NCBI RefSeq assembly: GCF_003173735.1
Contig: NZ_CP029551.1
Coordinates: 1,913,501-1,977,500, forward strand
Direction: 5' to 3'
DNA length: 64,000 nt
From: Methylobacterium radiodurans
Lineage (GTDB): Bacteria > Pseudomonadota > Alphaproteobacteria > Rhizobiales > Beijerinckiaceae
Below are positions 17,467 to 24,479 of this stretch, piece after piece. Numbering within the stretch: position 1 is the stretch's first letter; each line of letters opens with the position of its first letter. Both the position numbers and the translations under genes were made by a program. The notes under the pieces were generated by a model. That model was not told where the DNA came from and ran no database searches. It saw only the letters and a program-made list of their open reading frames with translations.

Positions 17467-18468
17467 TCAGAGCCCGAAAGGATGCTGGGAGGCCTCCAAG
17501 CGGTGGCCGCGAACGCCGATGAGCGAGAGGAAGACGTAAAGCGGCAGCTCCACGCCCTTTTCCGTCAGCTTCTCACGGTATCGACCAACGGCCTCTAGCA
17601 CCTTCCACTCAACCGCGGAGGCGGGGATGAAAGGCCCGTGCTCATTGCTGTAGCCGACAGTTGAGCCGCTCTCGATGATGCCTGAGCGGAAAAGGAGGGC
17701 GTAGTTGAAGGTCCCTTCCTCGATGTCTTCCCGCCCTGTAAACGTCGCGTAGCCCTCCAGTGTGTGCACCGTGTTCAGTCCGCCGCTTGAGGATCCCACG
17801 GGGAGGAGGAGGTCGCGGTTGCGGTTGATCCCGACATTCCTCTCCGCTGCGAACGCCTCCAGCGGCACGACATGGAGGATGACCTTGGCGCCGCTCCTCA
17901 AGCCCACTGGCCCTTCGCCAGCCTCAATAATGCCGAGTCGTTCATTCCTGAAGCGCCTGATGCCCTGGTGAAGCCCCTCAGTGGCCAGGAAGGCGCTCCG
18001 CAGCTCGGCCACGTCCATTTGGGTCTTCCCGGCATTCGTCCGGCCGTAGAAGTGCCCGTGACCACGGAAGGTCACCCGATGCGGTCCTAGGTAGCTCCGT
18101 GGCGCCCGGAGGATCAGGAGCCCCTTGCCGTCTGGTCCCGGCAGCCACCGCAGCTCTACGCGGGGCAGGCGCGGCTCCAGGCCGGTTCGCAGGATGCTCT
18201 CCAGGCGCAAGACCTCCGCGTCCGGGTCGGGCAGCTCGATGCCAGGCGCACCCGTGGCCTCGCCTTGAGCCTCCATGATGCCGAACACGATGTCACCGCC
18301 GGCCGTGTTGGCGAGGGCCGATACGTCGGCCAGGAACTCCCGCTTGTCGTCGTCCTTGCCGCCTACAGGGGCCTGCTTCAGGTCCAGCGTACGGCCTTCG
18401 CGGAGCCCCGCGTCCACCATCGCCGCCACGTCGCTAAAGGCCAGCGCATCGATAGGCTTCGGGAGCAT
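17467..18468 (-). CDS. AlbA_2/Schlafen-type ATP-binding domain protein, probably 3'-truncated
   Basis: About 333 residues. The N-terminal domain is the AlbA_2 (Schlafen-like) fold: EGRTLDLKQAPVG (the E-x2-x-LDxK entry), FLADVSALANTAGGDIVFGI with the conserved ANTxGG motif, and RGHGHFYGRTNAGK. The rest, with alternating strands, is typical of stand-alone AlbA_2 cargo proteins whose roles span regulation and phage defence. Start chosen at 18468; a start nine codons upstream is possible. The stop is supplied by the last bases of the adjacent IS, so the natural C-terminus has probably been lost. Confidence 0.75.
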   Translation of the reverse strand: MLPKPIDALAFSDVAAMVDAGLREGRTLDLKQAPVGGKDDDKREFLADVSALANTAGGDIVFGIMEAQGEATGAPGIELPDPDAEVLRLESILRTGLEPRLPRVELRWLPGPDGKGLLILRAPRSYLGPHRVTFRGHGHFYGRTNAGKTQMDVAELRSAFLATEGLHQGIRRFRNERLGIIEAGEGPVGLRSGAKVILHVVPLEAFAAERNVGINRNRDLLLPVGSSSGGLNTVHTLEGYATFTGREDIEEGTFNYALLFRSGIIESGSTVGYSNEHGPFIPASAVEWKVLEAVGRYREKLTEKGVELPLYVFLSLIGVRGHRLEASQHPFGL

Positions 18469-18747
18469 GGCGCCACCTATGCGGGTGTGAGGCAAGGGAA
18501 GGAATGCCGGTCGGAGCCTATGAGGAGTCAGGACCTTTTGCCACCCACGCCAAGCCTATGCGCGATGCTGTCATGGCGGAACTTCAGCGGCGGAATTGAT
18601 GTGACCGAGACGGGGATAGTGCGCAGTTTCGGGAGTTTCCACCGCTTTCTTACCCCGCTGATGCAGCACTCGGATGCACCCGAAACAATCGAGGCTTACA
18701 TATCGTCCTGATCAAAGTTTGCACGGCGATATGAGCACGGAGGGCAT

Positions 18748-19143
18748 ATGACAGGTTCCAATGCAGCTGCTAGCGGCGACTCGGCAGTCGGCCGACTGCC
18801 TCAAACCGCAAACACAATTGGCAACTTGAAGATTATTGGCGCAGCAGTATTTGTCATTATATCCGCAATTTTTGGAGCAGGCGTAGCTTACAGCAAATTC
18901 GAACACAGAATAGGTAGAATCGAAGCTCAGATGAGGACGTTAAAAAATTCAACTTATGGAGGTGATGGGGAGGGCAACAGGGTCAGCTCCAACGGGGGTC
19001 GCACACCAGCGCCATCTGTGTGCCCAAAAGGTTACTTCGTCAGCGGAGTCAAGAATTGGAGCGACAATGAGAGGCAATGCGTTGGGTGCTTCACCGGAGT
19101 ACAGGTATTGTGTCAAAAGCTTAACATGAGCGAGGAGTGGTGA
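18748..19143 (+). CDS. Small membrane-anchored protein with C-terminal Cys-rich segment
   Basis: A 131-residue protein from AT-rich DNA. A polar N-terminus (about 25 residues) precedes one transmembrane helix (about 30-48, IIGAAVFVIISAIFGAGVAY), a short coiled coil (FEHRIGRIEAQMRTLKN), a Gly/Asn-rich linker and a C-terminal PSVCPKGYFVSGVKNW..CVGCFTGVQVLCQKL with four cysteines. The layout suggests a single-pass protein with a disulfide-stabilised outer domain. The last 11 codons lie inside the first copy of the 172-bp tandem duplication. I do not recognise a family. Confidence 0.5.
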   Translation: MTGSNAAASGDSAVGRLPQTANTIGNLKIIGAAVFVIISAIFGAGVAYSKFEHRIGRIEAQMRTLKNSTYGGDGEGNRVSSNGGRTPAPSVCPKGYFVSGVKNWSDNERQCVGCFTGVQVLCQKLNMSEEW

Positions 19144-19452
19144 GCTGCTGGATGGCGCACTTTCCTGCGCTCTCCGACAGTAATTCGTCGCAGTGTTTGC
19201 ATCTGTCTTGCTCGCGCTCAACACCCGATGCGGGGGCGCTTTACGATTCTGAGCTGTGCCGCAGTGGGATCAAGGCTCAATGTGTCAAAAGCTTAACATG
19301 AGCGAGGAGTGGTGAGCTGCTGGATGGCGCACTTTCCTGCGCTCTCCGACAGTAATTCGTCGCAGTGTTTGCATCTGTCTTGCTCGCGCTCAACACCCGA
19401 TGCGGGGGCGCTTTACGATTCTGAGCTGTGCCGCAGTGGGATCAAGGCTCAA
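19109..19452 (+). repeat. Perfect 172-bp tandem duplication
   Basis: Bases 19109-19280 and 19281-19452 are identical as far as I could compare them. The unit begins in the end of the small membrane protein gene and ends in DNA resembling a degenerate copy of the recombinase 3' end: AACACCCGATGC and GATTCTGAGCTG parallel AACGCCCGATGC and GATCCCGAGCTT near 19580-19620. Absence of divergence implies a recent duplication or ongoing gene conversion. Confidence 0.85.
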
Positions 19453-19544
19453 GCCGCCCACCGCGCCAGCGACACCTCAGTCTCCGCCTGATGGCCTCTA
19501 ATCCGATAGACCGCCTGCCGACTCAAGCCCCTGGCGGCGCCCCC

Positions 19545-20117
19545 TCAGCTCACTGCCGGCGTGGTGGCCTTCTCGCCGCTCAACGCCCGATGCACCGACC
19601 CCTTCCCGATCCCGAGCTTAGCCGCGATGGCGCCCATGCTCAGGCCCTCCGCTGATAGGGCCTTGATCTCCTCCATCTTGGCCCGTGCTGTCGGCTTGCG
19701 GCCCTTGTAGGCGCCCTCCGCCTTCGCCTTGGCGATGCCCTCGCGCTGGCGCTCCAGCATCATCTCCCGCTCGAACTGCGCCACGCCCCCGAGGACGTTG
19801 AACATCAGCTTGCCGGTAGGCGTCGAGGTATCCACCCCGAGGTTCACGATGCGCAGCGCCACGCCCTTAGCCTCCAGAGCGGCCAGGATGCTGCCCATAT
19901 GGGTCACCGAGCGGGCCAGCCTGTCGAGCTTCGTGATCACCAGCGTGTCACCCTGGCGGGCGAACTCCAGGGCCGCATCGAGCTGCTTGCGCGGGGCGAC
20001 CGATGACACCTGCTCCCGGAAGACCTTCTCGCACCCGAGGGCGGTGAGGTCTCGGAGCTGGGCATCCAGCCCGGCCTCCTGTTCCAGGGTGGATGTGCGG
20101 GCGTATCCGATGAGCAT
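19545..20117 (-). CDS. Serine recombinase (resolvase/invertase family)
   Basis: A 190-residue small serine recombinase of the Tn3-resolvase/Hin type. The catalytic domain starts MLIGYARTSTLEQ with Ser9 as nucleophile and has VITKLDRLARSV (conserved Asp/Arg motif) and GVALRIVNLGVDTSTPTGKLMFNVLGGVAQFEREMMLERQREG. The C-terminal helix-turn-helix is ALSAEGLSMGAIAAKLGIGKGSVHRAL. It looks complete. It probably resolves or inverts DNA within the element; several GGAACG/CGTTCC motifs lie just upstream and could be its recombination site. Confidence 0.92.
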   Translation of the reverse strand: MLIGYARTSTLEQEAGLDAQLRDLTALGCEKVFREQVSSVAPRKQLDAALEFARQGDTLVITKLDRLARSVTHMGSILAALEAKGVALRIVNLGVDTSTPTGKLMFNVLGGVAQFEREMMLERQREGIAKAKAEGAYKGRKPTARAKMEEIKALSAEGLSMGAIAAKLGIGKGSVHRALSGEKATTPAVS

Positions 20118-20120
20118 GGC

Positions 20121-20260
20121 GGCGGTCCTAGACTAGGCGTTCCACTGAGGTCTGAGACATAGAGCCTCGGACCGTTCCAGAATGCAAGACCTTTCTTTTG
20201 GAACCGCCCTGCCTGCCCTCTGGAACGTTCCGCTAGAGCAAGCCCTATTGGAACGCCAAG
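20121..20260. promoter_or_regulatory. Candidate recombination (res) site and promoter of the serine recombinase
   Basis: The region upstream of the recombinase is dense in dyads: CCTAG-A-CTAGG (20127-20137), GGCGTTCCA (20137-20145) matched by inverted TGGAACGCC (about 20249-20257), and the palindrome GGAACGTTCC (20222-20231). Resolvases bind pairs of such inverted 12-mers upstream of their own genes. This assignment is inference from position and pattern. Confidence 0.4.
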
Positions 20261-20577
20261 CCTATGCACCGGCAACACCGGAGCCTTCACGTCCTCCGCG
20301 CTTTGTAGATTCGGCGCCATCTCAGCGCCGCAGGCCGGAGGGCCAGACCATGTGTGCGGGCGGCGGGAGGAGGTCGGGGCAGTCAGGTTATGGGCGCCGG
20401 CTCCCCGAGGTGCACTTCCGGTCTCGCGGGCCACGTTGCCGGGCAGCCAACGAGAACAGGCGGGAAGCTCCGGGCGCTGCGGGCCTCGCCGTGTCAGCCC
20501 TCAGACTTGCCACAATGAGCACGGCTGCGCTGGCGGTCTTCGCGCTTCGCCTCCTGCCGTCGTCCTGAGGCTGGACG

Positions 20578-20648
20578 CCGAGACCACCCACTTCCGGCCT
20601 CGCGTTTGCTTGGAGGGGAACTCAGGGTGGGTATACGGGGGGAAATCC
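20578..20648 (+). repeat. 70-bp imperfect direct repeat, copy 1
   Basis: CCGAGACC..CCCAC, then GGCCTCGCGTTTGCTTGGAG, AACTCAGGGTGGGTA and GGGGGGAAATCC. The same order of blocks recurs at 20987-21055 with scattered substitutions and small indels. It is not coding in any obvious way. Confidence 0.7.
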
Positions 20649-20986
20649 AATTCGCCACTAAGAGGGTGACCTCTCAAATTCATGACCCCAGTGGGTAGTT
20701 CGGACGGCCCCTCTACGTCGAACCTAGAGCGTAACCGCACGTTAACCCCGCATGGTCCGTCACCTCGCCTTCATAGCGCTTCTGGGGCTAGCGGGCCTGC
20801 TCACCCACGGCAGCCGCCATCACGTGCCCATAGCGGACGCAGGCACGCACCTCTTCCAGCACTAAGCCCCGCAACGGGCCAGCCGGAAGAGGAGACGAAC
20901 CCGCTCCGGCCGGCCCGCGGCCCCCTAAGCCTGGGGATGAGCGAGGGGCATCTGTGTGTCAGCATGAGGTGTGCCAGACCGCGGGG

Positions 20987-21055
20987 CCGAGACCGCCCAC
21001 CCCGGCCCCGCGTTTGCTTGGAGAGGAACCCAGGGTGGGTACCGGGGGGAAATCC
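20987..21055 (+). repeat. 70-bp imperfect direct repeat, copy 2
   Basis: Second copy of the block at 20578, with GGCCCCGCGTTTGCTTGGAG, AACCCAGGGTGGGTA and GGGGGGAAATCC. The two copies are about 410 bp apart and flank DNA without genes. Confidence 0.7.
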
Positions 21056-21189
21056 TGGCGCTCGTCTTCAGGTATGGCGTGTCGCGTGAGTGACCCCTGT
21101 GGACAGTCTGGGTTTTCGATTGAACTTAGGCTGCGGCAACAGGGCGATCCGCTAATCTTAGAGCATACCTGCTGGCGGGAGCGATAGTT

Positions 21190-21990
21190 GTGTTCGAAGC
21201 CTACTTCGATGAAACCGGCTCACACGATGGCGCTGCGGTCTTAAGCGTGGCCGGCTTCATCTTTGAGAGCCACAAGGCGTCTGAGATGCGGACCCGCTGG
21301 CAGAAGGTTCTTGATGAGAACAAGATGCCGTACCTGCACATGAGTGAATTCGCTGCTGGTGGCGGTCCGTACCGGCATCTCGGAAAAGACAAGCGTATAG
21401 AGATCCAACGCGAGCTTCACGCCATTCTTCATGATGCGGCGATGTGCGGGATTGTCATATCTGTGAGTAAGGAAGCCTTCAACAGATCAGGCTTGAGCGA
21501 TAGCGCACTCCCAAACCCATATGCGCTCTGCTGCTATCTATGTCTTCTGGCGGTTGTCGAGACTCTGGGAGAGCGAAAGCTTGAGGCAAACCTCACATAC
21601 TTCTTCGAGGAGGGGCACAGGAATCAGCCCACCACAAATCAGATGATGGTCTTTCTATTCCGAAATCTGGAAAGGGTGACGCACTCGTTTATACCCAAGT
21701 CTGACGGTGGCCCGATCCAGGCAGCCGATATGCTCGCATGGCTGCACAACAAGTACGTTGCGAACTTACTTCGGGGGGAAGACCGGATGAGGCAAGATTT
21801 GCGGGCGCTGGTGAGCCGGGTTCGATGTGATGCGGCCTGTCTAACTACGGTGGGCGATATCGACGCGATCTTCGAGCGGATGCGAAAGAGCATCTCTGAA
21901 ACCCCGAGCGTACGCGTGTCGGGGATTTTCGCGGGCATGCCGTTTGGGAGGACGGTCTCAAACAGCTGCGCGGAGCGCTCTTACTGGTAG
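21190..21990 (+). CDS. DUF3800 domain protein
   Basis: A 266-residue protein starting (GTG) MFEAYFDETGSHDG, the DUF3800 signature with adjacent acidic residues D7 and E8. A later GGPIQAADMLAWLHNKY carries D180. DUF3800 proteins have an RNase H-like fold with such acidic residues and are common in phages and genomic islands; the activity is unproven. A GGCGGGAGCG element precedes the start. Its composition is AT-richer than the surroundings, and it is the last sizeable gene before the right-hand att repeat. It is accessory cargo, possibly defensive, by inference from family distribution only. Confidence 0.8.
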   Translation: MFEAYFDETGSHDGAAVLSVAGFIFESHKASEMRTRWQKVLDENKMPYLHMSEFAAGGGPYRHLGKDKRIEIQRELHAILHDAAMCGIVISVSKEAFNRSGLSDSALPNPYALCCYLCLLAVVETLGERKLEANLTYFFEEGHRNQPTTNQMMVFLFRNLERVTHSFIPKSDGGPIQAADMLAWLHNKYVANLLRGEDRMRQDLRALVSRVRCDAACLTTVGDIDAIFERMRKSISETPSVRVSGIFAGMPFGRTVSNSCAERSYW

Positions 21991-22003
21991 ATAACAGGCC
22001 ACC

Positions 22004-22186
22004 TCAGGTCCGGCGCCGTGGCTTGGCTTTACGCTTCCTCGCCGGCTTCTTGCCCGTGATGGCTCTGGTCATCTCGGCAGCGGCCAACTGTTGCTGACGA
22101 CGAGCTATGGAAGTGGCCGTGCCGATCCACCACCCGGCAGCACGGTTGGCGGCTGAGAGCCAGACGCTCAGAGCAGGGTTCTTCAT
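22004..22186 (-). CDS. Short basic protein (60 aa)
   Basis: A 60-residue protein, MKNPALSVWLSAANRAAGWWIG, an amphipathic Ala/Gln-rich middle (ARRQQQLAAAEMTRAITG) and a very basic tail KKPARKRKAKPRRRT. This resembles small Methylobacterium/Bradyrhizobium proteins with a lone amphipathic helix; the basic tail could bind nucleic acid or acidic polymer. Start chosen at the internal ATG because the longer frame is unlike protein. Convergent with DUF3800, and close to the right att repeat. Confidence 0.5.
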   Translation of the reverse strand: MKNPALSVWLSAANRAAGWWIGTATSIARRQQQLAAAEMTRAITGKKPARKRKAKPRRRT

Positions 22187-22346
22187 GCGGGCCTGAAGAG
22201 GGTTTGTGCAGCCGCCCCGGCGACACAACGCGCCAACAGCCCGAAGGTGGCCCCTTGCCGGTCCTGCCGCCAAGTCCTACAATCTTGCCCACACCAGCGG
22301 CGGCATCGCACTGTTTTTATTGCGGAATTTCGGTTGGCCTTGCCCC

Positions 22347-22362
22347 CCTTTCGGGCGCGCCA
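22347..22362 (+). repeat. Right att repeat of the tRNA-Arg element
   Basis: Exact 16-bp copy of the tRNA-Arg 3' end (13600-13615). It stands alone without the rest of a tRNA, as expected for the distal end of an integrated element. Confidence 0.85.
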
Positions 22363-22438
22363 CTAAATTCTCTCATCTTTGCAATCACTTAGCGCAGCCC
22401 CAGGCGATTGAGGGCAAAGCGTTGCGGCAGGGCAACGA

Positions 22439-22729
22439 CTAGCAGACGACTAGATTTGTGCCCTCGGCTGGCACGAAGTCCCAACCGACGAAGCCGAGTG
22501 CGGCTTCGATCGAGCCGAGGTTCGGGCGGTTTTTATGCCGCCACGCCTTCAGCGCGGCCCGGCGCACGCGCGAGCCTTCCTCAACTTCATCGTAAGTTAC
22601 GTTGAGCTGCCGCATCTCGGCGAAGAGCAGCTTCACATGCGGGCTGACACCCTCGGGGACCGTGACGGTCGAGGGTCGGCGTCGCCGGGGCTCGGGGTTG
22701 CGGCGGCTATATTTCAAGGGGGCGGGCAT
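22439..22729 (-). CDS. Small helix-turn-helix (XRE-like) protein
   Basis: A 96-residue protein. A basic disordered N-terminus (KYSRRNPEPRRRRPS) is followed by a helical DNA-binding fold: HVKLLFAEMRQLNVTYDEVEEGSRVRRAALKAWRHKNRPNLGSIEAALGFVGWDFVP. The pattern with AALKAW in the recognition position and a following LGSIEAALGFVGW helix matches short XRE-type regulators of prophage-like elements. Start at 22729 chosen for protein-like sequence. It lies just outside the right att repeat, so it belongs to a neighbouring or older element, and could act on the heptamer repeats at 24044. Confidence 0.65.
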   Translation of the reverse strand: MPAPLKYSRRNPEPRRRRPSTVTVPEGVSPHVKLLFAEMRQLNVTYDEVEEGSRVRRAALKAWRHKNRPNLGSIEAALGFVGWDFVPAEGTNLVVC

Positions 22730-22781
22730 GACGACGATTGTGACGATCGCCGCCACGCAAGGGAGGGTATTTGAGTAGCCT

Positions 22782-23060
22782 TTATGCCGGCTGCTTCCGC
22801 AACCTCGCATGATCAAAAATCTCATCAGTCAGGAATACATTTTCGACCCTTGTTTCGTGTAGTCCCGGCTTGAAGAAGGTTGCAACGTTTCCTGAGCCCG
22901 TAGTATCAATAAAATTGTTTCTATTAATTGCAGGGTTAACCCAATCAGGCTCAAAGTCTTCGATGTTTATGCTGCGCAGATTTTCAGTCCCGTCAAGAGG
23001 CGCTCCTTGCGAGTCAAATACGAGCATTATTGATATCATGGGAATTGCTAGATATGGCAT
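22782..23060 (-). CDS. Unknown protein (92 aa), distal gene of an AT-rich operon
   Basis: A 92-residue protein starting MPYLAIPMISIMLVFDSQGAPLDG, with NVATFFKPGLHETRVENVFLTDE near the C-terminus. Its ATG lies within the last codons of the 190-aa gene (13-bp overlap), so translation is coupled. It is AT-rich and has no recognisable family. The short hydrophobic N-terminus is not a clear signal peptide. Confidence 0.45.
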   Translation of the reverse strand: MPYLAIPMISIMLVFDSQGAPLDGTENLRSINIEDFEPDWVNPAINRNNFIDTTGSGNVATFFKPGLHETRVENVFLTDEIFDHARLRKQPA

Positions 23061-23620
23061 TGCATGGCCAATGTTGTAAGCCGTGGCAAATAGGGGAAAA
23101 CTGCTAAGTCGTGGTCAAAAACTATAGATCTTTCGTTGTCTAGTAGATGTATTGTCCGTGTCCCATCAAGCATTTCGGGGAAGGATGCCAAATGCGCTAA
23201 GCGGTTTCGAAGGCTCTTGCGATTTTGATCGGTTGTTATCAGCACATGCTCTATCAAAGGAAGGGCGCCGCCAATTGCAGCTGCGATTTTCACGGCTCTC
23301 GCGTCGGTGGAGCTTCCGATTTGGAGCCTCAAGCTATAAAAATTTAGCTCTTTCCCGAGGATTTCTTGGGAGACGAAGGCAGAAATTCTGTCAAGGGTTG
23401 CTACAGCAGAAAGCCGCAATAAGGCGAAGTCGTACTCCACACTTCTCGCTACTAGTCCAATCGCCAGCGGTTGGCGCAAAGCATCCCAACCGTGCTCTTC
23501 GAGATCTGTCGAGGCACTACTCTTTTGCAGGATAACTACAGGGTAGTCGGGCGATAAGCTGATATTCGTAATATTATCAATTACATCGACGTGTGACAGA
23601 AACCTTATTTTCTGCTGCAA
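23048..23620 (-). CDS. Unknown protein (190 aa), starts TTG right after a TAA
   Basis: A 190-residue AT-rich frame that begins with TTG immediately behind the TAA of the 77-aa frame and in the same phase, so the two read as one 268-residue protein broken by a single stop. The sequence has a helical Leu/Ala core (EYDFALLRLSAVATLDRISAFVSQEILGKELNFYSLR) and AAAIGGALPLIEHVLITT. No known motif. Either TTG is used as a restart or this is a nonsense-split gene. Confidence 0.45.
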   Translation of the reverse strand: MQQKIRFLSHVDVIDNITNISLSPDYPVVILQKSSASTDLEEHGWDALRQPLAIGLVARSVEYDFALLRLSAVATLDRISAFVSQEILGKELNFYSLRLQIGSSTDARAVKIAAAIGGALPLIEHVLITTDQNRKSLRNRLAHLASFPEMLDGTRTIHLLDNERSIVFDHDLAVFPYLPRLTTLAMQCHI

Positions 23621-23854
23621 TTAGGTTTCAAAGTGATGCATGTAGACGTATACATTGTCTAGAATATTGCTGCTGCGAGAACTGAGCTTGTAGGCTTTAG
23701 ATATTTCTTCTCTAAGCTTGAGGTAAGCTTCCATTCCTCTTTGCTTCATGCCCCCGCTCGGTAGTGAGGCGATTTTCTGGGTCAGTATCTGATATTCTAC
23801 GCCCGCTTCATTGAAGTTCATCACTGCCTCGTCTCGCCTCTCAGCAGGAGTCAA
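23621..23854 (-). CDS. Unknown small protein (77 aa), or N-terminal part of a split gene
   Basis: A 77-residue polar helical protein (MTPAERRDEAVMNFNEAGVEYQI..., ending NVYVYMHHFET). It is first in a three-gene minus-strand AT-rich operon with 23048-23620 and 22782-23060. The TAA at 23621-23623 is followed directly by an in-frame TTG. A multi-helix bundle is likely; no family is recognised. Confidence 0.45.
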   Translation of the reverse strand: MTPAERRDEAVMNFNEAGVEYQILTQKIASLPSGGMKQRGMEAYLKLREEISKAYKLSSRSSNILDNVYVYMHHFET

Positions 23855-24043
23855 AAATAAGCAAAAACTGATTTACGTCTATCCAACTCCCGAGATCGCG
23901 CGTCACCCGCATCCCCCCCCGGAGGACCCAAAACTTCTAAATGTGTGGCATTATCGTCTGTCAATGGCTTTGATGAGGGAGATCATAGAAATCTTGCGAA
24001 CAATTTCAAACTGTTCGCCTTCATGTTCGCTCGCCATGTGAAA

Positions 24044-24099
24044 CGAACATCGAACAGCGAACACCCCCTAAAGGGGGCTGTTCGCTGTTCGGTGTTCAC
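24044..24099. repeat. Inverted clusters of 7-bp iterons around a hairpin
   Basis: Three tandem heptamers CGAACAT, CGAACAG, CGAACAC (24044-24064) face three inverted ones, TGTTCGC, TGTTCGG, TGTTCAC (24079-24099), across CCCCCTAAAGGGGG. The inner part forms an 18-19 bp stem with one mismatch. Further GTTCGC motifs lie at about 24012-24031. It may be a terminator, an operator array or an iteron-type origin or partition site. Confidence 0.6.
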
Positions 24100-24136
24100 G
24101 TGACCCAACCCATTGCCTCTTCCTGTCTTCTCAGTT

Positions 24137-24465
24137 TCATTCGGGAAGCATGAGCCATTCGCCGATGCGCTCGACCTCGCCCTTATCGATCAGCTTCTTC
24201 AACTCGCGTCGCTTCATCGTCGCAAGAGAGTCGGGTCGCACGTTAGGCCCGCCGAACTCCTCGCGAAGGCGTTTGCGAAGATCGCCAACGGCCACGGCAT
24301 GCCGACCGTTCGGATGATCCTCCCCAACCTCTTCGAGACTTTGTGAAGCACCTTGGCGCCCCGCGAAGGCCCCTTCTTGCTGCCCAGGGAAACGCTCGTG
24401 CCGTCGGTCATCTCGAAGGCAACGATCGTCGTCGTGTCGGGGACCGCGATCGGGGCGGTCGTCAC
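24137..24465 (-). pseudogene. Small frameshifted gene, unknown
   Basis: Two overlapping frames join into one sensible protein of about 108 residues. The GTG-started MTTAPIAVPDTTTIVAFEM...KVLHKVSKRLGRIIRTVG runs to about 24300, then the next frame continues RHAVAVGDLRKRLREEFGGPN...MKRRELKKLIDKGEVERIGEWLMLPE. The C-terminal part looks like a small helical DNA-binding or adaptor domain. A single-base indel near 24300 would explain the break. The family is unknown. Confidence 0.4.
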
Positions 24466-24479
24466 CTTCCCCTTTCGAT

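Larger units (their letters stand above)
16224..17469 (-). mobile_element. IS3-family insertion sequence
   Basis: About 1.25 kb with overlapping orfA/orfB and imperfect terminal inverted repeats. The left end begins TGACCTGACCGG and continues TTTGGACCGAG. The right end (complement) begins TGACGTGACCGG and also reaches TTTGGACCGAG, then both have ATTGAGAGG. No convincing 3-4 bp target duplication was found, so the exact ends are uncertain by a few bases. It abuts the stop of the AlbA_2 gene, which it probably truncated. Confidence 0.85.
20261..21189. other. Long gene-poor stretch with dispersed repeats
   Basis: About 930 bp without a supported gene. Open frames here are short, lack family features and read through the repeats. 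The stretch carries the pair of about 70-bp imperfect direct repeats (20578-20648 and 20987-21055) and probably the promoter of the DUF3800 gene. Confidence 0.5.
13600..22362 (+). mobile_element. Integrated genomic element in tRNA-Arg (8.8 kb)
   Basis: The element is bounded by the 16-bp att repeats. Its integrase gene begins 78 bp from the tRNA. Cargo in order: integrase (frameshifted), a 231-aa unknown protein, an IS3-family insertion, an AlbA_2-domain gene apparently cut by that IS, a small membrane protein, a 172-bp tandem duplication, a serine recombinase, two 70-bp dispersed repeats, a DUF3800 protein and a short basic protein. Composition is mosaic, with AT-rich pieces around 15.5-16.2, 18.7-19.1 and 21.2-22.0 kb. 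The integrase frameshift suggests it is now fixed. Confidence 0.8.

Noticed and set aside
20182..20568. 128-codon plus-strand frame upstream of DUF3800
   Set aside because: Reads through repeats and dyads, with Pro/Arg-rich content lacking protein-like periodicity.
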